A DNA stretch of 53,472 nt from Pseudomonadota bacterium. GTDB lineage: Bacteria; Pseudomonadota; Alphaproteobacteria; Rhodobacterales; Rhodobacteraceae. The notes below the pieces were generated by a model, which was not told the DNA's origin, ran no database searches, and was given only the letters and a program-made list of their open reading frames with translations. A program made the position numbers and the translations under genes. The stretch lies in contig JAJZVD010000020.1 of the NCBI GenBank assembly GCA_021845805.1, positions 1 through 53,472 on the forward strand, read 5' to 3'. Below are positions 1 to 7,969 of the stretch, in pieces; the first letter of the stretch is position 1, and the number at the start of each line of letters is the position of its first letter.

Positions 1-268
1 GTATCAGGCGCTGGCGCGGCCGCTGGTGCCGCTGCGCGCGGTGATCGAGATGGCGGGCCGCAGCCCCCGCCGGTTCCTGACCTACGCGGTCTGCCAGCCG
101 CTGCATCCGGCAAGCTTCGATGCGCCGCAGGTACTTGAGGCCACGATGCTGATCCTGCCCGCGCCGCCGGAAGGGCCGGGCGCGCCGGTGGGGCCCACCT
201 GCAGGCTCTGCCCGCGCGATGATTGCCTGGCCCGGCGGGAACCCTCGATCCTGGCCGAGGCGTTCTAA
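1..268 (+). CDS. C-terminal part of an ScfR/PccR-like XRE-family acyl-CoA-responsive regulator (5' truncated)
   Basis: The reading frame is already open at base 2 and stops at 266-268, so only the last 88 codons are present. The tail has a conserved cysteine cluster, CRLCPRDDCLARREPS, typical of the DUF2083 C-terminus of short-chain fatty acyl-CoA regulators (the PccR/RamB group: XRE-type HTH N-terminally, acyl-CoA-sensing domain C-terminally). The HTH domain lies outside the window. Such regulators control propionyl-CoA and acetate metabolism genes. The downstream receiver/symporter-kinase operon fits an acetate or short-chain acid context, but that is inference from neighbours. Family assignment rests on the tail motif only. 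Confidence 0.7.
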   Translation, partial: YQALARPLVPLRAVIEMAGRSPRRFLTYAVCQPLHPASFDAPQVLEATMLILPAPPEGPGAPVGPTCRLCPRDDCLARREPSILAEAF

Positions 269-276
269 CGGGTGTT

Positions 277-305
277 TTGACAGCCGCGGCAATTGTCGCG
301 ATAGT
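277..305 (+). promoter_or_regulatory. Sigma-70-like promoter with a palindrome in the spacer
   Basis: TTGACA at 277-282 is followed after 17 bases by GATAGT at 300-305, a good -35 and a partial -10. The spacer holds an imperfect 16-base palindrome, CGCGGCAATTGTCGCG at 285-300, with two mismatched positions. It lies about 50 bases before the receiver gene at 353, which has a strong purine-rich ribosome site (GGGGGAGGAAGG). It probably drives the operon 353-3665, and the palindrome is a candidate repressor site. Confidence 0.5.
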
Positions 306-352
306 CAAGGAAAACAGAAGGCCGAGCGGCCGCGGGGGAGGAAGGGTGCCGG

Positions 353-721
353 ATGGACAAGCATGTCCTGCTGGTCGAGGACGAGCCGAACATTGCCGAG
401 GCGATGCGTTTCATCCTGAGCCGTGACGGATGGCGGGTCAGCACGCATGGCGACGGGACCGACGCGGCGGCGGTGATCCGGGCCGCCGCCCCCGATGTGG
501 TGGTGCTGGACGTGATGCTGCCGGGCCGGTCCGGCTTCGAGATCCTGCAGGAGCTGCGGGCGGGTGAGTCCACGCGCGACCTTCCGGTACTGATGCTGAC
601 GGCCAAGGGTCAGGCCCGCGACCGCGAGATGGCCGAACGTGCCGGGGCCAGCCGGTTCCTGACCAAGCCCTTCGCCAATACCGAGATCGTCGCGGCGCTG
701 CGCGACCTCGTGGGGCGCTGA
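353..721 (+). CDS. Single-domain response regulator (CheY-like receiver)
   Basis: The 122-residue protein is one complete receiver domain with no output domain. Acidic residues E9, D10 and E11 form the Mg2+ site, D53 is the phosphoacceptor, T83 and K105 (FLTKPF) are the switch residues. It starts with ATG after a strong purine-rich ribosome site. Its TGA stop shares one base with the ATG of the next gene at 721. The co-transcribed partner kinase is the symporter-kinase at 990-3665, so the receiver probably relays to another protein or acts through protein contacts. In Vibrio and Pseudomonas the comparable CrbS kinase works with a DNA-binding CrbR; no DNA-binding domain is present here. Confidence 0.9.
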   Translation: MDKHVLLVEDEPNIAEAMRFILSRDGWRVSTHGDGTDAAAVIRAAAPDVVVLDVMLPGRSGFEILQELRAGESTRDLPVLMLTAKGQARDREMAERAGASRFLTKPFANTEIVAALRDLVGR

Positions 722-993
722 TGGCGCCGCGGGCGCTGTTCCTGGCGCGGCGCAGCTACCGCCTGCGCCGGTTGCGGGACGCGGCGCTGATGCTGCCGCT
801 GCTGGGCGGCTTCCTGTTCCTGCTGCCCGTGCTGCGCGGATCGGGGGATCTTGCGGATGAGGTGGTCTATCTCTTTGTCGTCTGGCCGCTGCTGATCCTT
901 GCGGCCTTCGTTCTGTCGCGCCTGCTTGGCGGGCGGCGGTCCGAGGCAGAGCCCGGCAGCGGCGGCGAGCCGGGCGAGGGGGGCGGGCGATGA
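721..993 (+). CDS. Small two-helix membrane protein of the symporter-kinase operon
   Basis: The 90-residue protein has an arginine-rich N-terminus, two hydrophobic segments (about residues 22-38 and 47-66) and a Gly/Glu-rich hydrophilic tail. I do not recognise a named domain. It overlaps the receiver gene by one base and the symporter-kinase gene by four (ATGA at 990-993), so the three genes are very likely translated together. An accessory subunit of the kinase's membrane domain is a reasonable guess from position only. Confidence 0.7.
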   Translation: MAPRALFLARRSYRLRRLRDAALMLPLLGGFLFLLPVLRGSGDLADEVVYLFVVWPLLILAAFVLSRLLGGRRSEAEPGSGGEPGEGGGR

Positions 994-3665
994 TCGCCTC
1001 GCAACTGCTGGTCCTGGCCAGCCTGATCTATGTGGGGGCGCTGTTTCTGGTGGCCTTTCTGGTGGAACGCCGGGCGGCGCGCGGCGGCATAGGCTGGCTG
1101 CGCTCGCCGCTGGTCTACACGCTGTCGCTGTCGATCTACTGCACGGCCTGGACCTTTTACGGCGCCGTCGGCTATGCCGCCCGTTCGGGGCTGGAATTCG
1201 TGACGATCTACCTCGGGCCGACGCTGGTCTTCATCGGCTGGTGGTGGTTCCTGCGCAAGCTGGTGCGGATCGGCAAGACGCAGCGTGTCACCTCGATCGC
1301 TGACCTGATCTCGTCGCGTTATGGCAAGTCGAACCTGCTGGGCGTCATGGTCACGGTGCTGGCCGTGCTGTCGTCCACCCCCTACATCGCGCTTCAGTTG
1401 CAGTCGGTCACGCTGGCCTTCCAGGCCTTCGTTGCCGGTCCGGCGGACGGCGCGGCGCTGCCCGGGCCGGATACGACCGCGCTCTGGGTGGCGGCGGGGC
1501 TGGCGTTGTTCACCATCCTGTTCGGCACCCGCAATCTGGATGCCAACGAACAGCATCAGGGCGTGGTGACGGCCATCGCGGTCGAGGCCGCGGTGAAGCT
1601 GGTCGCGCTGCTGGCGGTGGGGGTCTTCGTGGTCTGGGGGGTTGCGGACGGCCCGCTGGACATCCTGCATCGCGTCACTGCGGCGCAGCGCGGCGCATGG
1701 GAACTGCGCCCCGACCGTTGGGTGGGGCTGACCTTCCTGGCCGGGGTGGCGGTGTTCACCCTGCCGCGGATGTTCCAGGTTCTTGTGGTCGAGAACGTCA
1801 ACGAGCGGCAGGTCGCCACCGCCTCCTGGGCCTTCCCGCTTTATCTTTTCGCGATGAGCCTCTTCGTGGTGCCGATCGCGGTCGTGGGCCTTGATGTCCT
1901 GCCGGCCGGGGCGAACCCCGACCTTTTCGTGCTGACGCTGCCGCTGGCGATGAACCAGGGCGGGCTGGCCATGTTGGCCTTCCTTGGCGGGTTTTCCAGC
2001 GCGACCTCGATGGTGATCGTGGCGGCCATCGCGCTGTCGACCATGGTGTCGAACCATATGGTGATGCCCGCCTGGCTGCGCTTTGGCCCGCGGCAGGCGA
2101 CGCTTGCGGGCGACGTGCGGCGGGTGGTGCTGCTGGCGCGGCGGATTTCCATCGCCGCGGTGCTGGCCATGGGCTACGGCTACTACGTCCTGACCGGCGG
2201 AAGCGAGGCGCTGGCCTCGATCGGCCTGATCTCTTTCGTGGGCGCCGCGCAGGTGCTGCCCGCGATGCTGGGCGGCATGTTCTGGCGCGGGGCCACCCGC
2301 GCGGGCGCCGCAACGGGGCTTGGCCTGGGCCTTGCGATCTGGCTTTACGCGCTGTTCCTGCCCAGTTTCGGGCCAAGCGGGCTGATCCCGGCGCAGGTGC
2401 TGGCCGCGGGCCCCTGGGGCATCGACTGGCTTCGCCCCCAGGCGATGCTGGGCGTCAACGGGATGGACCCGCTGATCCACGCGCTGTTCTGGTCGCTGAC
2501 GGTGAACACGCTGGGGTTCTGCACCGTGTCGCTTCTGACCTTCCCGGGGCCGATGGAACGGCTGCAGGCGGCGCATTTCGTGAATGCCTTCGACAAGGGC
2601 CCCGGCGCGGCCGGCTGGAGCCGCGGCGCGGCCGAGGCCGAAGACCTGCTGGTGATGTCGCAGCGCATCCTGGGCCCCGGGGCCGCGCAGGCGTTCTTTT
2701 CGGCGCAGGCGCGCGCGCAGGGCATCGAAGGTTTCCTGCCCGAGCCCACGCCCGAGTTCCTGGAGCGGCTGGAGCGGCTTCTGTCGGGGTCGGTGGGTGT
2801 GGCCACGGCCCATGCGATGATCGCGCAGATCGCCGGTGGGGCATCCGTGTCGGTCGAGGATCTGATGGCGGTGGCGAACGAGACCGCGCAGATCATGGAG
2901 TATTCCAGCCAGCTTGAGGCGAAGTCGGAAGAACTGGCCCGCACCGCCCGCCAGTTGCGCGAGGCCAATGCCAAGCTGACCCAGCTCAGCCATCAGAAGG
3001 ACGGCTTCCTGAGCCAGATCAGCCACGAGCTGCGCACGCCCATGACCTCGATCCGGGCGTTTTCCGAAATCCTGATGGCGGGCGGGCTGAACCCCGCCGA
3101 CGCGGAACGCTATGCCGGGATCATCCATGACGAATCGATCCGGCTGACGCGGCTGCTGGATGACCTGCTGGATCTGAGCGTGCTGGAAAACGGCCGCGTC
3201 AGCCTCAGCGAGACCGAGGTCAGCCTGCGCGCGCTGATCGAGCGGGCGATTGCGGCGGCCCAGCCAGGCATGATGGCGGTCGAACGCGACCCCGCCGCCG
3301 AGGCGGTCAGCGTGCTGACCGATGCCGACCGGCTGTGCCAGGTCTTCATCAACGTCATCAGCAATGCGCGGAAGTACTGCAACGCGCCCAAACCGCGGCT
3401 GAGGATCGCCGTCAGGGCGCTGGGGGACGAGGTGCAGGTTGATTTCGCCGACAACGGCCGCGGGATCGCGCCAGAAAGCCAGGCGCTGATCTTCGAGAAA
3501 TTCGCCCGGCTGGGCGACCAGAGCCACGCAGGCGGCGCCGGGCTGGGGCTGGCGATCTGCCGCGAGATCATGGCCAACCTGGGCGGTACCATCGCCTATC
3601 TGCCCGGCCAGGGCGGCGCGGCCTTCCGGGTCACCCTGCCGCGCCGCATGGCGCGGGCGGCGTGA
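990..3665 (+). CDS. Sodium:solute symporter-fused sensor histidine kinase (CrbS-like)
   Basis: The 891-residue protein starts with a multi-helix SSS-family symporter domain (about residues 1-510). A linker and coiled coil (about 600-670) lead to a kinase core. The H-box SQISHELRTP carries the phosphoacceptor H679, followed by the N-box (NVISNARKYC), a G1 box (DNGRGIAPE) and a G2 box (GAGLGLAI). This layout is that of CrbS-type kinases, which couple a transporter-like sensor to control of acetate metabolism in gammaproteobacteria. The substrate here is not known. The neighbouring ScfR-type regulator makes a short-chain acid a good guess. Start: ATG overlapping the previous stop (ATGA). Confidence 0.88.
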   Translation: MIASQLLVLASLIYVGALFLVAFLVERRAARGGIGWLRSPLVYTLSLSIYCTAWTFYGAVGYAARSGLEFVTIYLGPTLVFIGWWWFLRKLVRIGKTQRVTSIADLISSRYGKSNLLGVMVTVLAVLSSTPYIALQLQSVTLAFQAFVAGPADGAALPGPDTTALWVAAGLALFTILFGTRNLDANEQHQGVVTAIAVEAAVKLVALLAVGVFVVWGVADGPLDILHRVTAAQRGAWELRPDRWVGLTFLAGVAVFTLPRMFQVLVVENVNERQVATASWAFPLYLFAMSLFVVPIAVVGLDVLPAGANPDLFVLTLPLAMNQGGLAMLAFLGGFSSATSMVIVAAIALSTMVSNHMVMPAWLRFGPRQATLAGDVRRVVLLARRISIAAVLAMGYGYYVLTGGSEALASIGLISFVGAAQVLPAMLGGMFWRGATRAGAATGLGLGLAIWLYALFLPSFGPSGLIPAQVLAAGPWGIDWLRPQAMLGVNGMDPLIHALFWSLTVNTLGFCTVSLLTFPGPMERLQAAHFVNAFDKGPGAAGWSRGAAEAEDLLVMSQRILGPGAAQAFFSAQARAQGIEGFLPEPTPEFLERLERLLSGSVGVATAHAMIAQIAGGASVSVEDLMAVANETAQIMEYSSQLEAKSEELARTARQLREANAKLTQLSHQKDGFLSQISHELRTPMTSIRAFSEILMAGGLNPADAERYAGIIHDESIRLTRLLDDLLDLSVLENGRVSLSETEVSLRALIERAIAAAQPGMMAVERDPAAEAVSVLTDADRLCQVFINVISNARKYCNAPKPRLRIAVRALGDEVQVDFADNGRGIAPESQALIFEKFARLGDQSHAGGAGLGLAICREIMANLGGTIAYLPGQGGAAFRVTLPRRMARAA

Positions 3666-3784
3666 CGGGGGCGCGTGACGGGGCGGCGTGACGGGGGCGC
3701 GAAACGCGCGCAGGCGTCAACCTATTGTCAACCTCGGCATGGCAAGGCTGGTCTCGTGCGACCGGGCAGGCAGAAGGCAGGGCG

Positions 3785-4708
3785 GTGGATAGCGCAGGGT
3801 CGGTTCTCAGACGCAAGGCGGCGGCAGGGCGAACAGAGCCTGCCGCAGGGGCAGAGCCCCCGGTGCCGCGTGCCTTCCGCCTGGCGCTGGGGCGTGCGGC
3901 GCAGGCGGTGCCCGGGCTCGACCTGCGGGTGACGGCGTTGACGGAAGGCCGGCAGACCCTGGCCGAACTGCTGGAACTGCCGCCCGACCGGGCACTGCTG
4001 GCGGTGGTCGAGGGCCCGGGCGAGGGGCTGGGGCTGATGGTTCTGGCCCCGGTGGTTCTGGCCACGCTGATCGAGGTGCAGACCATGGGCCGTTCGGCCC
4101 CCGGTGCACCCGTGCTGCGCAGGCCCACGCGCACCGATGCCGCCATCGCCGCGGGGCTGATCGACCGGGTTCTTGCGGTGCTGGCCGAGACGCTGGACGA
4201 TGGCCCCGACCGGGCCTGGACGGCCGGGTTCCGCTACGCCTCCTACCTCGAGGACCCGCGGCCGCTGGACCTGCTTCTGGAGGATGCGCCCTACCGGGTC
4301 TTTCGCGCCACCGTCATGCTATCGCCCGAACGCGAGGGGGCGGTCATTCTGGCGCTGCCCGCGGCCGGGCGCGCCTTGGCCCCCGTCGGTGCGGCGCAGC
4401 CTGCCGCCGGGCCGCCGCCACCGCCGCCCGTGACCCTGGCCCAGACCGGTCTGGCCGTGTCCGCCGAACTGACCGCGGTGCTGCACCGGCTGAGCCTGCC
4501 GTTGTCCGCGGTTCTTGCGCTGAAGCCGGGCGACACGCTTGCCATCCCGGCCTCGGCGCTGGACCGGATCGCGATCGAGGGGCTGGACGGCCGGGGGCTG
4601 GGCGAGGGCAAGCTTGGCCAGAACCGCGGCCATCGCGCCGTCCGCCTTGCGGCCCGTGCGGGTGCGGCAAGCGCACCGCCGCCCCCGGTCCGCGCCGCGG
4701 CGGGCTAG
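3785..4708 (+). CDS. FliM/FliN-family (SpoA domain) flagellar motor switch-like protein
   Basis: The protein is about 307 residues from the GTG at 3785, which has AGAAGG nearby; an in-frame TTG at 3725 is less convincing. It contains an N-terminal LRRKA stretch common in Rhodobacterales FliM-like proteins, a CheC/FliM-like middle region, a proline-rich linker (PPPPPP), and a C-terminal SpoA-like segment (around LSLPLSAVLALKPGDTLAIP). It would sit in or near the C-ring of the flagellar motor. No other flagellar gene is in view, so it is an orphan copy here. Confidence is moderate because identity to FliM is low by eye. Confidence 0.68.
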   Translation: MDSAGSVLRRKAAAGRTEPAAGAEPPVPRAFRLALGRAAQAVPGLDLRVTALTEGRQTLAELLELPPDRALLAVVEGPGEGLGLMVLAPVVLATLIEVQTMGRSAPGAPVLRRPTRTDAAIAAGLIDRVLAVLAETLDDGPDRAWTAGFRYASYLEDPRPLDLLLEDAPYRVFRATVMLSPEREGAVILALPAAGRALAPVGAAQPAAGPPPPPPVTLAQTGLAVSAELTAVLHRLSLPLSAVLALKPGDTLAIPASALDRIAIEGLDGRGLGEGKLGQNRGHRAVRLAARAGAASAPPPPVRAAAG

Positions 4709-4814
4709 CCCCTGGTCGCGGTCGAAGCGGCGCCGTCGATATTGCCGGGGACAGGGTCGATGTGCCACATCTTGCAGGCCCGTTCCGCTTTCTCTCCACC
4801 GATGACGAGGATTG

Positions 4815-6017
4815 ATGCCTGCGCGCCTCTTGTCGTCCGGCGACCGCCTGTCGCGTCTGGCCCTGGGCCTTGCGATCGCGCTGACGACTGTCACGCTGAT
4901 CGGGCTGCTGCGGGATCTGCATCTGGGCGGGAACGAATGGAAGCAGGGTGACTGGCTGATCAGCAACGCGGCGGGCTGGCTGCGCCGGGGGCCGATGGGG
5001 TCGGCCCTGCTGGCCATCGCCGATGCGCTGCGGCTGTCGCCGCTGGTCGTCGTGATCCTGGTGCAGGCCGTGCTGACGCTGATCGTGGCGGGCGGGCTCG
5101 TGGCCGAGATGATGCGGCATCGGATGACACCCGCGCGGTGGCTGCTTTGTTTCTCGCCTGCCTCGCCGCTTCTGTTCTGGGGGGCCTATCCCCAGGGCAG
5201 CGGCCGCAAGGAACTGTTCGCCTTCGCGGCGCTGTCGCTGGTGGTGCAGATCGCGCATTGCCGCCGGTGGCTCTGGCCGCTGACCGGCGGCGCGCTGGTG
5301 CTGCTGGCGGTCGGCATGGTCGGGCACGAGATCAACATCCTGCTGGCGCCGGTCGTGGTGCTGGCGCTGTGGCTGGCACTGCGGGGGGCCGGCATCGGCC
5401 TGGCCCCGCGCCTGGCCATCGCGGGTGCCGCGTTCGGGGCGGCGGCGCTGGCCGCGGCCTTTGCCCTGCGGTTCGGTCGCGTGGCGGATGCGGCGCCGCT
5501 TTGCGCGCCGTTGCTTCGGCGCGGGCTGGCCGCGCCGTTCTGCAGCGGCGCCATCTCCTGGATGTCGCATGATGCCGCCTTCGGGCACCATCAGGTCCGG
5601 CAGGTGCTGACGATCCTTGGCAACGGCGATGCGCTGCGGGGGCTTGCCACGCAGGCGGTCGTCGTTCTTGTCGCCCTGTTGCCGCTGATCGCGACGATCC
5701 GGGCAAGCCGGTCCGCCGACGTGTTGGCGGGCCTGCTGCTGGGATGCCTGCTGTTGCTTGCCCCGATCTACCCGGTGGCGACGGATTGGGATCGCTGGCT
5801 TGGCGTGTCGGTCGGCGCCTTCCTGTTCCTGACGCTGATCCTGTCGGATCTTGGGCTGTGCCGGCTGGCCGAGGCCCCGGCGCCGCGCCTCTGGCCGGTG
5901 CTGGCGGGTCTGTCGCTGGTCTGGGGGTTGCACGCAAGCGTCGGGATGGACCCGTTCGGGCTGTTCCGGACCCTTGGCACGCAGGCCGTCTTCCTGGGAC
6001 GTCTGGCAACCGGTTGA
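4815..6017 (+). CDS. Polytopic membrane protein, possible GT-C-like glycosyltransferase
   Basis: The protein has 400 residues and about ten hydrophobic segments, with no soluble domain. After the first helix a loop carries GDWLISNAAGWLRRGPMG (D46, W47, R57, R58). This resembles the DW...N..G..RRG..G loop seen in many uncharacterised membrane proteins of surface-polysaccharide clusters. ATG 4815 has GACGAGG just upstream; the in-frame TTG at 4812 is an alternative. It lies 114 bases before the arabinose-donor cassette on the same strand. A lipid-linked sugar transferase using that donor is possible but unproven. Confidence 0.6.
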   Translation: MPARLLSSGDRLSRLALGLAIALTTVTLIGLLRDLHLGGNEWKQGDWLISNAAGWLRRGPMGSALLAIADALRLSPLVVVILVQAVLTLIVAGGLVAEMMRHRMTPARWLLCFSPASPLLFWGAYPQGSGRKELFAFAALSLVVQIAHCRRWLWPLTGGALVLLAVGMVGHEINILLAPVVVLALWLALRGAGIGLAPRLAIAGAAFGAAALAAAFALRFGRVADAAPLCAPLLRRGLAAPFCSGAISWMSHDAAFGHHQVRQVLTILGNGDALRGLATQAVVVLVALLPLIATIRASRSADVLAGLLLGCLLLLAPIYPVATDWDRWLGVSVGAFLFLTLILSDLGLCRLAEAPAPRLWPVLAGLSLVWGLHASVGMDPFGLFRTLGTQAVFLGRLATG

Positions 6018-6131
6018 TCCGCTGTCCCGTGCGGGCCACCACACGGCGAATTTCGCTGCGGTGCTGCAACTCGGTGTTTTCCGCGCCTGCCGGGTTCACT
6101 ATGGTGCGCGGCGGGCAGGACGGAGCAGGAC

Positions 6132-7553
6132 ATGGCCGCGCGGACCCTCGTGGTCGATCTGGACGGGACATTGATCCGGTCCGACCTTCTGGTGGAAAGT
6201 TTCTGGGCCGTGGCATCGCGGCGGGGCGGGCTGGTGGCGCTGGGGGCGTGCCGCGCGCTGTTGCAGGGCCGTGCGGCGCTGAAGGCGCGGCTGGCCGAGA
6301 TCGGTCCGGTCGACGTGGCGGGGCTGCCCTACAACACGGCCGTGCTGGATTACATCCGCGCCCGGCGCGCGGCGGGCGCGCGCGTGGCGCTGGTGACCGC
6401 CTCGGTCCAGCCGCTGGCCGAGGCGGTGGCGGCGCATCTGGGGCTCTTCGACGAGGTGCATGGCACAAAGGACGACGAGAACCTGAAGGGCGCGCGCAAG
6501 GCGGCCTTCTGCGTGGACCGCTTCGGGCGCGGCGGCTTCGACTACATCGGCGATGCCGAGGCCGATCTGCCGGTCTGGGCTGCGGCGGCCACCGCCATTG
6601 TCGTGGCCCCGGGGGCCGCGCTGATGCGGCAGCTTGCGGTGCTGGATCGCCCGCTTGAAACCCTGCCCGCGGCCCGGCCGGCCCCGCGCGACCTGATCCG
6701 GGCGCTGCGGCCGCATCAGTGGCTGAAGAATCTGCTGGTTTTCCTGCCCGCGCTGGCTGCGCATAACGTGCATCTGCCGGTGCTTGCGGCGGGGCTCCTG
6801 GCCTTTGCCGCCTTCAGCCTTGTCGCCTCGGCGGTCTATGTCCTGAACGACCTGCTGGACCTGCGCGCGGACCGGGCGCATCCGCGCAAGCGCAACCGCC
6901 CCTTTGCCAGCGGGGCCGTGCCGCTTCTGACCGGCACGCTGATGGCGCCCGCCCTGCTGCTTGCGGGGCTGGTGCTGGCGCTGCCGCTGGGCGCCAGGTT
7001 CCTGGGTGTGCTGCTGCTCTATTTCGTGACGACAACGGCCTATTCGCTGCATTTCAAGCGCCGGATGGTGGCCGACATCGTGCTGCTTGCGGCGCTTTAC
7101 ACGCTCAGGATCATGGCCGGGGGGGTGGCCACCCACATTCACCTGACGGTCTGGCTGCTGGCCTTCTCGATGTTCTTCTTCTTCTCGCTGGCGGCGGTGA
7201 AGCGGCAGGCGGAACTGGTCGACGGGGTGGCGTCCGGCCGGTCGGCGGCAGGGCGGGGCTATCTGCCGCAAGATCTGCCGCTGGTCGAGATGATGGCGAT
7301 GGGGTCGGGCTATGTATCGGTTCTGGTCATGGCGCTCTATCTCGCAAGCCCCGAGATCACCAATGCCTATCCCATGCCCGATGCGCTCTGGGGGATCTGC
7401 GTGATCCTGCTTTACTGGATCAGCCGGGTGGTTCTGGTGGCGCATCGCGGGCAGATGCACGACGACCCGGTGGTCTATGCGGTGCGCGACCGTGTCAGCC
7501 TGATGTGCGGCGCGGCGATTCTGGCCTGCGCGGTGGCGGGGGCCGTGCTGTGA
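6132..7553 (+). CDS. HAD phosphatase-UbiA prenyltransferase fusion, DPPR synthase-like
   Basis: The 473-residue protein has two domains. Residues 1-190 are a HAD-type hydrolase: DLDGT motif with D9 and D11, a TAS motif II, and GDAEADLP as motif IV. Residues 195-473 are a UbiA-type integral membrane prenyltransferase with N239-D240...D243...D247 (NDLLDLRADRAH) and a second conserved helix region (YTLRIMAGG). UbiA members of this type transfer phosphoribose to decaprenyl phosphate (Rv3806c in mycobacteria). The fused HAD domain could remove the 5-phosphate, a step assigned to a separate enzyme in mycobacteria. Neighbouring DprE1- and DprE2-like genes support this role. Confidence 0.82.
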   Translation: MAARTLVVDLDGTLIRSDLLVESFWAVASRRGGLVALGACRALLQGRAALKARLAEIGPVDVAGLPYNTAVLDYIRARRAAGARVALVTASVQPLAEAVAAHLGLFDEVHGTKDDENLKGARKAAFCVDRFGRGGFDYIGDAEADLPVWAAAATAIVVAPGAALMRQLAVLDRPLETLPAARPAPRDLIRALRPHQWLKNLLVFLPALAAHNVHLPVLAAGLLAFAAFSLVASAVYVLNDLLDLRADRAHPRKRNRPFASGAVPLLTGTLMAPALLLAGLVLALPLGARFLGVLLLYFVTTTAYSLHFKRRMVADIVLLAALYTLRIMAGGVATHIHLTVWLLAFSMFFFFSLAAVKRQAELVDGVASGRSAAGRGYLPQDLPLVEMMAMGSGYVSVLVMALYLASPEITNAYPMPDALWGICVILLYWISRVVLVAHRGQMHDDPVVYAVRDRVSLMCGAAILACAVAGAVL

Positions 7554-7969
7554 CGCTGCAGCAACTGATCCTGCGCTATGCGGCCTTCGCGGTGCTGGCG
7601 ACGCTGACCAACCTGGGGGTGCAGCGGGTTGCGCTGGCGGTTTCGCCCTGGCTTCTGCTCGCGATGGTGGCAGGGACGCTGGCGGGCCTGGTGGTGAAAT
7701 ACCTGCTCGACAAGCACTGGATCTTCTTCGACACGGCCAAGGGGGCGGCCGCGCATGGGCGGCAGTTCCTCCTTTATTCCACGATGGGGGTGGCCACCAC
7801 GCTGATCGCATGGGGGGCGGAAAGCGGGGCCTGGGCGCTGTGGGGCACCGATGTCGCGCGCGAGGCGGGCGCGGTGGTGGGGTTGACGCTGGGCTACATC
7901 GTCAAGTTCCGGCTGGACCGCGCCTTCGTCTTCACCGACGCGCAGCTGAAGATCGGGGGCGCGGCGTGA
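7550..7969 (+). CDS. GtrA-family membrane protein, candidate lipid-linked sugar flippase
   Basis: From the GTG at 7550, which overlaps the previous stop (GTGA), the protein has 139 residues and four predicted helices. It shows the GtrA pattern F..V...T.....L, then K...D..W.F (KYLLDKHWIFF) and a C-terminal K..L...FVF (KFRLDRAFVF). GtrA proteins move or help move polyprenyl-linked sugars across the membrane. Rv3789 sits in the mycobacterial decaprenylphosphoryl-arabinose locus and was proposed for such a step. A longer in-frame start at 7505 lies inside the previous gene and is unlikely. Confidence 0.85.
   Translation: MTLQQLILRYAAFAVLATLTNLGVQRVALAVSPWLLLAMVAGTLAGLVVKYLLDKHWIFFDTAKGAAAHGRQFLLYSTMGVATTLIAWGAESGAWALWGTDVAREAGAVVGLTLGYIVKFRLDRAFVFTDAQLKIGGAA

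Noticed and set aside
867-3527. Very long minus-strand open frame (886 codons) opposite the symporter-kinase gene
   Set aside because: It has no recognisable domain and is full of Arg, Gln, His, Gly and Pro, as expected for the antisense of a GC-rich coding frame. The plus-strand gene has full family motifs.
7810-7965. Longer N-terminus for the DprE1-like protein
   Set aside because: It would overlap GtrA coding sequence and adds glycine/arginine-rich residues unlike the family; the GTG at 7966 overlaps the previous stop and aligns with known starts.
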